A stretch of 64,000 nt of DNA from Leuctra nigra (taxonomy: Eukaryota; Arthropoda; Insecta; Plecoptera; Leuctridae): the NCBI GenBank assembly GCA_934045905.1, contig OW203762.1, forward strand, positions 16,710,345 through 16,774,344, given 5' to 3'. A model generated the notes under the pieces. It was not told where the DNA came from, ran no database searches, and saw only the letters and a program-made list of their open reading frames with translations. How positions within the stretch are numbered: position 1 is the first letter of the stretch; each line of letters opens with the position of its first letter. Positions 1 to 11,372 of this stretch are shown piece after piece. The translations under genes and the position numbers were made by a program.

Positions 1-1093
1 GTTTCGTTATTAGCTTGTTTTTAGAGCTTGCTTTTTTCCTCCCCCGTTTCTTTTTCCTCTTCCTTATGCTTGACCTCTTGTGCTGGCTGTCTTTTGTTTG
101 GTTTTGTAGACACTGGACAATGTAAACTTGCTACTGAAAAGGTCCTATAGGCTTTCAGCCTCTTACGTTAGTGTGGCTGACAATGATGTAGAAGAACTGT
201 TGGAGATCTCAAGTGAATGATGGCTTAGACTTGAGATTCTGAGCAGTAATTGAAGTAAGAAGAAAACGAATTAGAACCTAGATTTTGATAAATATGACAC
301 GTGAGACGTTGAGTAAGTTTATCATTTTTATTGTTTTGGCTCGGATCTCCGTTTTTATGTTTGTTGTTTTTTCTGATGTGGTGAACTGAAATTTTGTCTA
401 GGTGCATGGAAAGTTTGCAAAAAAAACACTTACCTAGGATGTAATATAGTTTTTTTTATTGTTTTAAGTATTTTAAACTCTGATTGGATGGGATGAAGGT
501 GACCTTAGAAAAGTATCTATCACCGGTGACAAAGGCTAAGCTAAAATAATTCCGAATACGGTCATTCTTTCGTTTGTGACAAGTGCACTGTTGTCCATTG
601 TTGTTCGTAAAGACATTTGAGTTATGTATGGCGAAATAGCCCTAATCCAATAGGGAAGTTTTATGAAAATTAGATTTCAGAATAAAGTTTATATTATTAA
701 AGTTAAGATGTGTCTGAACGAACTCACAATATGCGTCTATTTTGTTGTGGGTTGAACTGTGTTCCCGGAATCTATTTTCAAAGATTGATAGATTTTATCT
801 CATTTTAACACAGGAAAATTGTCCTTGACGTAACAATTTGCTAAATTGCCTTGTCAACAAATCTTCATCAAGTTGGTAAAGACACCTTCAACATTGTTGG
901 GTACAATTATGCACAATTTTGCATAGTAGCTATTCCTCGTCTGGAATGCATTTCTTGATTTAAAGTTAGAAGCTGTCTCGGGAAGGGTGGACTCATATTC
1001 TGAACAACGGTGAAAGGGGGATGAAGCCAAAGGTTGAGAACCCATCTTGCATGTCCTACAATGTCACTACGCTTAGAACAAATAACGACTCAC
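1..1093. other. Intron downstream of the last visible Side exon; no gene recognised
   Basis: Begins with the GTGAGT donor of the 1094-1297 exon (minus strand). No Ig3 exon or repeat was found in this stretch. Confidence 0.55.
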
Positions 1094-1297
1094 GATGAAT
1101 GTCCAGCGGCACGCGGCGGCTGATTGGTGACGTCATGTTTGAGGACTGCGCGCGACACTCGAAGCTGCTGTTCCACAACGACCTCTTCACGTTGGCGAGG
1201 AAGAGGCGGTTCACCGTGACGTCTTCGTTGGAGGACTCCGTGACGCTGTCGACGATCTTGTCGCCGCGCCACCAGGTCACTTGCGGCCGAGGACGAC
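1094..1297 (-). CDS. Side-family exon: second half of Ig domain 2
   Basis: This 204-nt exon (phase 1 in, phase 1 out) encodes 67 full codons. The acceptor on the minus strand reads CTCCAG at 1298-1303 and the donor GTGAGT at 1088-1093. The first two bases finish the Gly codon begun by the 2764-2874 exon, giving GGRPRPQVTWW, the typical start of this stretch in Sidestep Ig2. The core Trp pair (VTWWRG) and the second domain cysteine (FECRAQ) are present. There are two N-glycosylation sequons, NSSF and NMTS, as expected for an extracellular domain. It ends at PLDIH, where Side proteins pass from Ig2 to Ig3. The GC content is much higher than in the flanking introns. The next exon was not found in 1-1087 and probably lies outside the window. 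A hAT-like MITE starts just upstream of the acceptor. Confidence 0.88.
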
Positions 1298-1315
1298 CTG
1301 GAGACGATGAACATT

Positions 1316-1783
1316 ACTATACCCAGTGGTCGAATTGGAAGTCAGTCCATGGGGGGATGGTGTATTGGCAGGATTTCTTCCCTAGGGGGGGGGGGGGGGC
1401 AAGTGAACTTGCCATGCGTTAAGGGGGGTGTGGACGTTGCCCCGCAGGGCGTTATTTGGTTTTTTGATACTTCGAAATCAATATTAAGACGTTCTGAGTT
1501 GTAGTTATTTTGATTTTTATCATTTTTTAATTTTTCTGTTTTCACTCCACTAAGGTTGGGGATGCCCCAAAAACCTTAACCCGCAGGGAGTTTTTTGGTT
1601 TTTTGACACTTTGAAATCAATTTTGAGACGTTCTGAAATGTATTTTTAATCTCTCATGGGGGGATGGTGCGAAGTGGACAAATTAGCCATGGGGGGATGG
1701 AAACATCAATAAATTCCCCATGGGGGGATGCTATCCCCCCGCATCCCCCCCCCCCCCATCCCAATTCGACCACTGACTCTACC
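1316..1783. mobile_element. hAT-like MITE with 8-bp target-site duplications
   Basis: The element at 1324-1775 (452 bp) starts with CAGTGGTCGAATTGG and ends with the exact reverse complement at 1761-1775. It is flanked by ACTATACC (1316-1323) and ACTCTACC (1776-1783), 8-bp repeats differing at one base. An 8-bp duplication with CAG-type ends is characteristic of hAT transposons. The inside has no transposase; it holds repeated CATGGGGGGATGG blocks, a 15-G run (1385-1399), and two copies of a GCAGGG-GTTTTTTGG module (about 1440 and 1577). It lies in the intron of the minus-strand Side gene, 27 bp upstream of the acceptor of the 1094-1297 exon. Confidence 0.75.
1385..1399 (+). repeat. 15-G homopolymer
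   Basis: A run of 15 G inside the hAT-like MITE. Such runs are prone to length error in assemblies and can form G-quadruplexes on this strand. Confidence 0.9.
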
Positions 1784-2700
1784 ATCTCTCTTAGAAGGGG
1801 CTTTAGGGGCACATACTCCGCACCTATAACTTTATTCCGTTGCAACTTTCGTTACCAACGACCAACGAGATGTTTTTCTAAAAAATACAAATATATCCCA
1901 ATCTTGGTCTCCACATTTCTAAAATTCGTAGAAAAATGTGCGTTCTTCTAAACTCTGGCAAACATTTTTTTTTTGAACATTTGGTTGATCTACTTTGTTT
2001 TGCTCGTGCGCACCAGTCACTTTTGTGATGATAACTTGACTCTCTGCGTATACGTACAGTAGCAAAGTTGAGAACAATATCGACATCCACTTAAGCAAAA
2101 TAATAACTATTAGAGCAAAATTAAACATTACGTTTATATCCATTATTGGAAAATAGTTCGATTTTTTTTGCCTAAAAGTGAAGTAGTCTGACTAAAATTC
2201 TATTATTTTGTTTTGTATTGGCAGAATATTGTATTAATTTGTTAGTGTTAAACAACTGTGGGGTTTAAATTTTTGTTTGGAACATCGCACATTGTGCTGG
2301 ACTATTCATTTGAAATCATTCAAAAAGTACCCTGTTTCATTCTTTTGTAATTGGAAAAGTATAGTCAAATTACTTTTCGATTAAACTCAGACGGTCAATA
2401 TAACTCTACACAGTCAGTAATTAACAACATAGTGATTGAAATTGGTCAAGGAATTCATGAAATTAATGTTACAGTGAAGGCGAATAATAGACAGAAGCGG
2501 TCGTCCCTCGCTGCTAAACGATTTTTCCACAAATTGCACATTTAGTTTAAATACAGAATCATTTGCATACTACATGAATTACGTAGGAATTTATCGGGTA
2601 CTCAATAGAGAAACGATAATAGATGAGGCATCCATGAACTAATTTCACTAAACATCGGTGTTGATTTTTGTCTAGTTGGTCGAGCGTGGGCCGGTGTTGG

Positions 2701-2749
2701 GCGCGTTGCCTAGTGTTCAGGCGTGTTGCCTAGCGTTCAGGCGTATTGG
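2701..2749. repeat. Short 20-bp tandem repeat next to a splice donor
   Basis: There are two and a half copies of a 20-bp unit (GCGYGTTGCCTAGYGTTCAG), at 2701-2720, 2721-2740 and 2741-2749. The array lies 15 bp from the Side-gene exon at 2764-2874, on its downstream (intron) side. Confidence 0.75.
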
Positions 2750-2763
2750 ATGACGTCACTCAC

Positions 2764-2874
2764 CTCCTCGAGCGTGGCAAGCGACGAAGAGGTCGAAGCC
2801 TTCCAGGAACGGTCCAGCGACTCCAGTCACCTCGCTCCCTTGAGCGTCGTAGATGAGAAGACGTGAAGGAGGAA
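2764..2874 (-). CDS. Side-family exon: first half of Ig domain 2
   Basis: This 111-nt exon (phase 1 in, phase 1 out) has 36 full codons and is too short to stand out as an ORF. It was found by looking for the exon that must join the 4611-4822 and 1094-1297 exons. The acceptor on the minus strand is TTTCAG (2875-2880) and the donor GTGAGT (2758-2763). The product starts V-PPSRLLIYDAQG, continues with VAGPFLEG, and ends with the first Ig2 cysteine in VACHARG. The VPPS...I.D..G....GPF.EG pattern is the standard linker and A-to-B strand region of Sidestep Ig2. Both junctions are in frame (LTVD-VPPS upstream, ARG-GRPRP downstream), which strongly supports the exon. Confidence 0.88.
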
Positions 2875-2977
2875 CTGAAACAAATTATTGTTCAAACTCC
2901 TGATTCATTGTTTATACTCCTGATTCATTGCACATTTAGCGTGTTATGTACAAGAATTCAAGGACTTCGATCTAGTT

Positions 2978-3240
2978 ACAGGGCTGTTGGAGGCAGAGGA
3001 AGATATCTGTACCTCAGAGGTAGAAGGGCAGATGTCAATATTCTCGTTTTTGCGTTGTACACGTTAACAAAGTTCAATCAATTGCCATTTTACTGATGTC
3101 AACAAATACAGTTATATTGAAGTATTCTATTACACAATGACGCGTTTCGCCATTACAAATATGATTGGATGAAGGTATAATTGGTTATTGAACTCCCCTC
3201 CTATCTCTGAGGTACAAATATCTGTTTTTATATAAACTGC
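2978..3240 (+). mobile_element. MITE-like repeat, copy 1 of 3
   Basis: The stretch around 3096-3130 (TGATGTCAACAAATACAG through TTGAAGTATT) is the exact reverse complement of 44637-44669. The CCTCAGAGGTAGAAGGGCAG block at about 3013-3032 matches, inverted, the block near 44750-44770. A further inverted match (CAAATATGATTG...GAAGGTATAA) is found at about 14883-14912. No protein is encoded. It lies in an intron of the Side gene. Confidence 0.6.
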
Positions 3241-4164
3241 ATGTGTTTCCTAATACATTTATTATTTTACGTTCATGATCATTTTTGTAAACAGAAGAAG
3301 ATTAAATTAAATTTTCTTTAGGTATAAAATACGATACGAGGTGATGCACAACTATCGCTCAATTTCTAAGAATTCAACGTCTTCGTTCTAGCTATTATTA
3401 CTGTAGCGTAAAATTTATTTTTGATATTACATAAAACGTTCATATTGTTGAGTAGGTGCTCACTCTATCTTCTTTGTGTGTTTATAATAATCGCATAAAA
3501 CTTACGTGTAATAAAATACATGAAAAGTCACCAAAGAAAGCCAATGCCTGCATACTCCAGCATGCATTTCCGTATGCAACCTTCTTTCATGGAGCTTAAA
3601 ACCGATAACAACAAGCAGTGGTTGTTTAGAAAAAGGAAAGCTCAACTACGAAGTATAAAGCAATCCCCATAAAAGTCAGTAGTGTGTAAAGAGACAACCA
3701 CGTAACTTAAAAAAAACAATAAAATGAAAGGAGTAAGATTAAAAAGTCAATTCAAGTCCTATATTGTAGAGTCCATACATTATTACTGATTATTTGAATA
3801 TATTTCAATCCACTTGGTTCCATTTAAGAAATGAAACCAAACCATTGGCGCTTGAACGTCAATGGCCAGAAAGGAAACAACTTCAAAAATTACTCAAGGC
3901 TAAAGTTGAGTTTAAAATTTACTAAATTGGTGGCCGAGCTAATCAGATAGGTACTTCAAAATTATTGAAACAGCTGAATTTAAACCAAAGTTATTTAATT
4001 CGGCACAACTGACTTTGGTACTCCCGGTCCTTCTGACTATGAGTCATAGGAACGCCAAGGCGTCAAATTTGTGAATGTGAACTAAAAATATATCTTTTAG
4101 GTTGCATGGAAGATCAGGATAGGGCTCCTATAGAGTCGAACACTGAATGCCGCTATTTTGTGTT

Positions 4165-4205
4165 ACTATTATATACAAATAAAGAAACTGAAACTGAAAC
4201 TGAAA
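4165..4205 (+). repeat. Probable retroelement tail with (GAAACT)n
   Basis: An AATAAA-like signal (AAATAAAG, 4177-4184) is followed by three to four copies of GAAACT ending at about 4205. This looks like the 3' end of a non-LTR element or SINE whose body (about 4015-4165) is not recognisable as protein. The assignment is an inference from the tail only. Confidence 0.4.
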
Positions 4206-4610
4206 TTTCCCCCTAATTTTAAAAACTCCTGAAAGCTCAATTTTTCACCTTACAAGATACATACCATTTTGTCAATTACAGTTGAAAAAAAAACTTCCAG
4301 GAAAAGTAATTTTTTCATATTTGACATGAAACAAATGTTTAAAACAAATGTGTTTGTTTTACAAATGTGACAAAATATGTATTTAAACAAAAATTAAAAC
4401 AATTCAGTTAAAAAATATTACCTATTTATGATTTTATTTAAATGTTAGTTTCCTCCTTTAAAATGGGAACACTGTAGAGTTAATGAGAATCCACGTGATC
4501 TTTGAATTCAACATCATCAATTGACAAGTATGATAAGCCCAGTCTCATTGCGTCACATCTTCGTAAAACATCCATGTTCTCGACTCGTAACAACTCTGTA
4601 CGAGACGCAC

Positions 4611-4822
4611 CATCGACCGTGAGATTAACTCTGAAGTTTCTCGTCGGGGAGTTGAAGAAGTCGATGCGACATCTGAAGGCGCCCTGATCGTCCGGATGGA
4701 TCTTGCTGATGCGCAGTCGCGCAGACTCGTGACCGGAAGTGAGGAAGTGCGTGCGCTTTCCCAGCTCGTCGCCCAGCGCCCAGTGCGTCGCGTAGGCGAG
4801 GTCGCCGCCTCGGGCGTCCAGA
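4611..4822 (-). CDS. Side-family exon: second half of Ig domain 1
   Basis: This 212-nt exon (phase 2 in, phase 1 out) has 70 full codons. The acceptor on the minus strand reads TTGTCAG (4823-4829); the donor is GGTGCGT, with GT at 4609-4610. The first base completes the Ser codon after PLY in the 23226-23355 exon, giving PLYSLDARGGD, a Sidestep signature. The exon contains THWALGDELGKR, the strand-E segment SARLRISKI, the D-D-Q-G-A-F-R-C motif holding the second Ig1 cysteine, and the FNSPTRNFRVNLTV strand G. That last stretch is highly conserved in Side proteins and includes an NLT glycosylation sequon. The open frame runs past the donor toward 4480, but that tail is unlike any Ig sequence and the splice fits the next exon exactly. 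Confidence 0.92.
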
Positions 4823-4861
4823 CTGACAACACACAATCACACGTTAGTGAGCATCATAATA

Positions 4862-4898
4862 TAGGATATAGGCAATAATATAGGCAATATATAGGCAA
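4862..4898. repeat. ATAGGCAA short tandem repeat
   Basis: Three ATAGGCAA units at 4868, 4880 and 4891, in the intron just upstream (gene sense) of the 4611-4822 exon. Confidence 0.6.
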
Positions 4899-5039
4899 TT
4901 TTTTGGGGGAAGGAGCCAATTTCACAAAAATTAATAAATTTGATAATAATGGGAGCCGCAGTAGAGGCAATCTAATATAATACACCAAAAATTATAAATT
5001 GAATTACTAGTTTATTTTGATATTTTGACGAAACCCCCC

Positions 5040-5360
5040 AATTAATGCCCCCCCCCCGCAGGGCGTTTTTTTAGAATTTCTACAATTTAAAAGTGATTCT
5101 GGGACTCTAAAATTAACAAATTGAATCTTACTTTCCAATTGTTGCCCCGTAGGGCGTGTTTTCTTAGAATTTCAACAATTTAAAATTCTTTCTGGGACTC
5201 TTATAAATTGAACAAACTGAATGAAATAACCTTTCAATTGTTGCCCCGCTGAACGATTTTTTTTCGATTTTTCAAATTTTTCGATTCCAGATTTTTATTT
5301 AAATTATAAAGAGCCATTCAAGAACCACCAAGGAGCCGCAGGTTGCCAACCCCCGGTGTA
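5040..5360. mobile_element. hAT-related non-autonomous element or remnant with about 95-bp internal units
   Basis: Three internal units begin with CCCCGCAGGGCG or a variant (5054, 5145, 5244), each followed by a T-rich AGAATTTCWACAATTTAAAA segment. The right edge (about 5331-5356) reads, on the minus strand, GGGGGTTGGCAACCTGCGG, which resembles hAT terminal repeats. The same GCAGGGCGTTTTTT module is found in the MITE at 1324-1775. No clear left terminus or target duplication was identified. Confidence 0.45.
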
Positions 5361-6823
5361 ACGCATCGACAAGCGAGCTATCATTGCTTTATAATATGCG
5401 TGGGAAACAGCTGCGAAGAGAACCTAATCAAATCCACGAAGAAGCAGATTCATTCTCCATGAAAAAATTACAAATATTTAAAAACAAACTTAAAATGTAA
5501 ATAAGATGTAAACAACTCTTCAAGTCTTTAATCGATTTGCCTGAATATTGGCAAAAATCTATTACAATGTTAGTCAGGTTAATCTTATAAGCATACGGTT
5601 TGCAATCTATACCGCTCTAACTGACGGAAAAATCAAACAAAAAGCAGGAACTGAAGCCAAGAAGAAGCTAATTCTTGCAAAGTAATTTATATTGTCCATT
5701 AGAATTAATATTGTAAAGATTTTTTCATTTAAAAGTAACGTGTTTTAATATCGAAGACATTTTCTGCGACTGTTTAGGTAAACAGTGTTATTTAAATATT
5801 CGCTCCAATGGCATGAAAGGCATGTTAACAAATTAAATTATTGCAGGACCTACCTAGTGAGAGAGCACAATACATTATGAAATGCAGCAGAAAACCACAA
5901 TAACATATTGGTCAGAGAAGGATGAACTTTTTATCATCGTTGTTTTATTTTATAACCTAATGAATTCTTGAAAAATAATACCCTGAACATGTACTTAGCT
6001 TGAATTGTACAAACGATCATAGCATCTTCACGAATACAATACAGAAGCTATTGGCAGACACCTAAATACTCGCCAATTTCGCCCCAAGTGCTTCCGTGGA
6101 AAAACACACGAAAGTATGTCTTCTTTCCATTCTATCTGTTCCAAAGCTGACTACATTCATTTAAACTTCGAACACGTGCGAAGAAAAGCGGATTGCTTGC
6201 TGTTAACCTATTTAACATTGTATTGTTCTCTCAAAGACCATGCCGTGGTGTTGCTCTTGGAACAAAGACCATGCCGTGCCGTTGCACTTGCACCTGCAGC
6301 GTTGCAACACGTACTGAACATCCAAGAAGCGTTGCTCGGGGATCTATGAGATAAGAGGATAAAGATATTTCAGCAATTACGAGCTGATTGTGTTGCCAAT
6401 ACTTTTCAAACTGCTTGAGAATTCAATTCTTGTTTGTAGATAAAAAGTGTTTACACTACGAATAATTATGCGAATTGGAATAAACGAAATGCTTGGATAC
6501 AGACTATGGCTATTCAATACAAATACTTTAGGAACACAGAAAACCTGAGATCCCGTAACAGAAATGTTATTGTCATCGGGGCACATTTTATAAAGCAACA
6601 CCGCAAGTTTCTGCAAATTAGATGAATGATTATGAAGGTGATAAGATGATAATGAAGAATATGTAAAATGGAAGGGTGTCCGTGAGAAGTTCTTTAGAGA
6701 GAAACCTTTCCAGAATTTTGTCTGATACGTCATAAACTTCCTCAGTCAGTAGGGTTGAACAGAGGAAATGAACTCGGAATCTGCGAAATGTAGGTTCAAA
6801 GTGTATTGATAGATTGATTAAGC

Positions 6824-7136
6824 TTATATTCTCAATGGAGCCGAGGCTCCACTAGTGAGAATGTAATAGAGAAGAGAGGAGAGGAAACTCGGTACCGGCA
6901 TGTAGCCTACTCCTGACGAAAGATACCAAGGGGTCCAACAACTTAACGTCCCATCCGAAGGACGGTGTGACATTACAGCACGGGCCTCCACAACCCACGC
7001 CGTCGAGAGACTGATAACAGGTGGAGGGAGGTCGTCACACTGACCCCCAAACACCCCAGTCTCTCTAGCCCAACAGCAGCAACTGGCAAGGCAGAGTTGA
7101 ACGGTCACCCATCCAACTACTGACCCCGCTCAATGA
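6824..7136 (-). mobile_element. 5S rRNA-derived SINE, copy 1 (5'-truncated head)
   Basis: About 310 bp, clearly homologous to 14295-14652 across its whole length (shared GACGTTAAG, CTTTCGTCAGGAGTAGGC and CTCACTAGTGGAGCC on the minus strand). On the minus strand the head reads AGTTGGATGGGTGACC, the 3' internal-promoter region of 5S rRNA. The more 5' part of the 5S homology is lost here, after about 7136. The 3' end carries a GGAGCC-T-CGGCTCC hairpin. The open frame on the minus strand (6824-7108) is a by-product of the SINE. Confidence 0.7.
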
Positions 7137-7223
7137 CGAGGAGCGAGGTATCCAATATACCAGCCGTCTGGTACTGACCTATTCTGTCAATCTTATTTTT
7201 AAGTACGTTAGTAAGCGGGCGTC

Positions 7224-7345
7224 ACTACTGGTCTCTAATAGCACTTTCTCGTGTTTTTTTTGCCTGCATTGGCCATGTAACACCATTCACCCAATAGATG
7301 AGAAATTTTGCACACACACTAATGTCATAAGAGCGGTCTCGTGAA
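7224..7345. repeat. Interspersed repeat fragment with the GAAATTTTGCACACA core
   Basis: Carries AGAAATTTTGCACACACAC at 7301-7319, followed by a TAGTTTTTGA-like segment. The order matches the element at 21999-22245. No coding content. Confidence 0.45.
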
Positions 7346-9881
7346 TAGTTTTTGAACGAGATCATGTGATTAGTACATGAGAACATGCATGTTCTTCCAT
7401 GTTGCATGTTGCATGTTCTGTTCTTATGAGTGTCTTCATATTAGAGAAGAATGTAGTCAATTTCACGAATGCCACATTCACTAGACTTTAAAATGGGCTT
7501 AAAAATGATTGATATCCACAGTACACATATAGACAAATTATTACATTGTATAACATTACTTAAAATGTTGCATTATTACAAGAGTTTTATTAGTTTTATC
7601 TCCGCTACGCTGCTTACTCATTTGTTCAAAAGTTTTCATTGAAACTTTTAAATCCAGGCTCTTCACTACAATAAAGATGTATACGTTCGAAATTAGTTTC
7701 AAAAGCCAGCATTTCCTACGCAAATCCACCAACTTTTCTCATCAAGTATAACATTAAAAACCTTGTAAACGTCTGCATCCTCTTGGACTCCGCGGAGTGC
7801 AAAAACCAGTGAAGTATGTTTAACTCGGGTGCATCTTGACAGTTGCAGTTGCATCTAAATTGCATCCTGCATCGTCCCAAGCGTCTGCGAGATTGCTCAG
7901 CGCCCAGAGCCATGTTTATATCTCGGTTTATTCAGCAAGCAATAATATCCATACGCTGCTGCTGATGTTTTATGCCTGGATTTTATATTTTATTTCAGTG
8001 CCATGCGCTTCAATAATGATGGTTCTTTGGTCGTTGGACTTTTCCGAAAGAGTTACTGAAAAAAGGTTAAGCCATCTCGATTCTTATTTTTTTCTCTCTC
8101 TCTTTTGAAATGGGGGGAAATGTTTAAAGCGACGTTTTATCCACATTTCCTTCCTCTATTCTTTCTATCGAACATTCATCTTTTCCTTTTTTTACTATTC
8201 CTTAAAAATACATTCACATAAATGCGTGCCCCCGCAAAGCCACGCCAAGGACATAAACATAAAAAATCTTTACGCATTCCTGGAAACTGCTTTGTTTTAA
8301 TAAACTATGTGGAGGTTGAAAATACTTATTTTCTTCCTACAACACGTACATTACGAATCAATTGAACACGTGTCGTTTTGTTCAATGAAGATACTAATGA
8401 TAATTAATTATCGACTAAAATGAAACGTTATCAATTAAGGAAAGCGTGAAATTGTATTAGTTGTTTATTGTAAACTACTGTGCAGATGAGAAAAATTAAA
8501 TTAAATTTAACAATTTGTATAAAAGATATATTTTCCTATGATTTCCAACTCTGTATCATTTGAGTACCATAACCTTATGTTAAACCACTTTTCATTTTCA
8601 AAACAGAGTTATTATTTGATTTAGAAACAGTCAAATTTACAAGAAGTATACATTACGAATCAATTAAATACATTTTGCAATGTTCGATGAGTAAAATAAT
8701 AATAATATATTTTCAACAAAAGTAAAAATTAACCAAAATACATGTTGATATTTGCTGTTATTATCCGTAAATTGTGAGCATTTAATTGCATCAAACTATA
8801 TTATGAACAAAGTCCATAGAAATACGAGAACTACAAAATGCTTCGAAACCAGATATCAAAAACAATCAAGTCAAACTGAAATAATGCTGCGGCATGTTTT
8901 GAAAATCACGTATAAACTCTGAATAGCTTGTTAGAAGCGAGTGTCAATGGTGGAGCGTGAATGTACATTGCCATCGGGAAAATAAAATGGTAGATATTGA
9001 AATGATCCACACAGCAACGGCCATGTTGTGAGGATGGTTGATTGATGTTGCTATTCCAGCCACGGCGAGCGCTGTGGTCGACCTCTCGTTACAACCGTCA
9101 ACATTTTCATAGCCATTAGCGCATTTTTACAAATGTGTGAAAATGTAGTCGGTATGGAGTCGATGATTGATATATTGTGGGCGCGAAAACATTGATAAAT
9201 GGTATACTTTTTTGACATTTGGTGTTATTTAAATTTAGTGGGGAAAACATGTTCGCCATTCTTCGAATATTTTTTTCTAATTTTGTTAAATGTTTTAAAT
9301 TTATTAAATCTCAACCTTTACCATTTCACTACCCTGTTTTCACACCAATATTTTTTCTTGTGTCTTAATTATTACTCCACGAATATTTTAGTTAGTAAAT
9401 CATAACAATTTAAATACAACCATGAAATAATGTTGTTCAGTTATGCTAAAGTGTTCTTGTAGAAATGTAGAAATTGTCTTGCTTTGTAACAGAACACAAG
9501 TTCCAATTATTTATATTATTTAATTGTTTTTGCATACAATCATCTTTGTTCACTTATTGCGCGCTCTCACGGAAGTTTTACTACATTACAATTATTTTCA
9601 TTGTTTACAAAACAACAAACAAATATATACAAATTTGTTGCACATCAGTTGTTAATAGCTTCGAAATACATGTACAAGTTGCTTCATTCATTTTCTTACA
9701 TTTTTTATACATGATTCATGCCAGTTGTGAGAAAGTAGTGTTCTGAACTAGAAAATTATTCTAATATTCTTTGTTTATATTGCACTTCAAAGAGTCAAAT
9801 GATTTTTATATCCTAAGAGAAAGAAATGAGGATTTTGCAGCAGAAGCGGAATGTTAATTGCTCTTCACTCACATTATCAAA

Positions 9882-11372
9882 GTGTGGCGGAGTGGCATAC
9901 ATTCTACTGATTCCAGTTCGCTCGTCAAGTAGTGGCGAGCTGCCTCACATTCTCCTGATTACAAATCCCTCTATCAGGAACCTGATATTTGTGTCGGAGT
10001 GGCATACATTCTACTGATTCCAGTTCGCTCGTCAAGTAGTGGCGAGCTGCCTCACATTCTCCTGATTACAAATCCCTCTATCAGGAACCTGATATTTGTG
10101 TCGGAGTGGCATACATTCTACTGATTCCAGTTCGCTCGTCAAGTAGTGGCGGGCTGCCTCACATTCTCCTGATTACAAATCCCTCTAAAACCTGATATTT
10201 GTGTCGGAGTGGCATACATTCTACTGATTCCAGTTCGCTCGACAAGTAGTGGCGAACTGCCTCACATTCTCCTGATTACAAATCCCTCTATCAGGAACCT
10301 GATAATTGTGTCGGAGTGGCATACATTCTACTGATTCCAGTTCGCTCGTCAAGTAGTGGCGGGCTGCCTCACATTCTCCTGATTACAAATCCCTCTAAAA
10401 CCTGATATTTGTGTCGGAGTGGCATACATTCTACTGATTCCAGTTCGCTCGACAAGTAGTGGCGAACTGCCTCACATTCTCCTGATTACAAATCTCTCTA
10501 TCAGGAACGCAGATATTTGTGGCGGAGTGGCATACATTCTACTGATTCCAGTTCGCTCGACAAGTAGTGGCGAGCTGCCTCACATTCTCCTGATTACAAA
10601 TCCCTCTATCAGCAACGCAGATATTTGTGGCGGAGTGGCATACATTCTACTGATTCCAGTTCGCTCGACAAGTAGTGGCGAGCTGCCTCACATTCTCCTG
10701 ATTACAAATCCCTCTATCAGGAACGCAGATATTTGTGGCGGAGTGGCATACATTTTACTGATTCCAGTTCGCTCGACAAGTAGTGGCGAGCTGCCTCACA
10801 TTCTCCTGATTACAAATCCCTCTATCAGGAACCTGATATTTGTGGCGGAGTGGCATACATTCTACTGATTCCAGTTCGCTCGACAAGTAGTGGCGGGCTG
10901 CCTCACATTCTCCTGATTACAAATCCCTCTATTAGGAACGCAGATATTTGTGGCGGAGTGGCATACATTCTACTGATTCCAGTTCGCTCGACAAGTAGTG
11001 GCGGGCTGCCTCACATTCTCCTGATTACAAATCCCTCTATCAGGAACCTGATATTTGTGGCGGAGTGGCATACATTCTACTGATTCCAGTTCTCTCGTCA
11101 AGTAGTGGCGAGCTGCCTCACATTCTCCTGATTACAAATCTCTCTATCAGGAACGCAGATATTTGTTGCGGAGTGGCATACATTCTACTGATTCCAGTTC
11201 TCTCGTCAAGTAGTGGCGAGCTGCCTCACATTCTCCTGATTACAAATCCCTCTATCAGGAACGAAGACATTTGTGGCAGAGTGGCATACATTCTACTGAT
11301 TCCAGTTCGCTCGACAAGTAGTGGCGAGCTGCCTCACATTCTCCTGATTACAAATCGCTCTATCAGGGATAA
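9882..11372. repeat. Minisatellite, 14 units of 103-108 bp
   Basis: The unit contains GGCATACATTCTACTGATTC at 9894, 10001, 10108, 10211, 10318, 10421, 10529, 10637, 10745, 10852, 10960, 11067, 11175 and 11283. Spacings are 107-108 bp, except two of 103 bp caused by a short deletion after CCCTCTA. Units 3-4 and 5-6 form a duplicated dimer of about 210 bp. Each unit is itself an old dimer: ACATTCTACTGATT and ACATTCTCCTGATT lie 48 bp apart. The 108-bp units keep a reading frame open over several units, but the 107- and 103-bp units break it, so it is not a gene. Confidence 0.95.

Noticed and set aside
4480..4610. Extension of the 4611-4822 exon frame downstream
   Set aside because: Sequence is unlike Ig domains, and a GT donor at 4609-4610 joins in frame to the next exon.
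6824..7108. 94-residue minus-strand open frame
   Set aside because: It lies entirely inside the 5S-derived SINE, and the frame is not kept in the second copy.
9882..11372. CRISPR-like regular repeats
   Set aside because: Units are contiguous with no unique spacers, and the window is eukaryotic.
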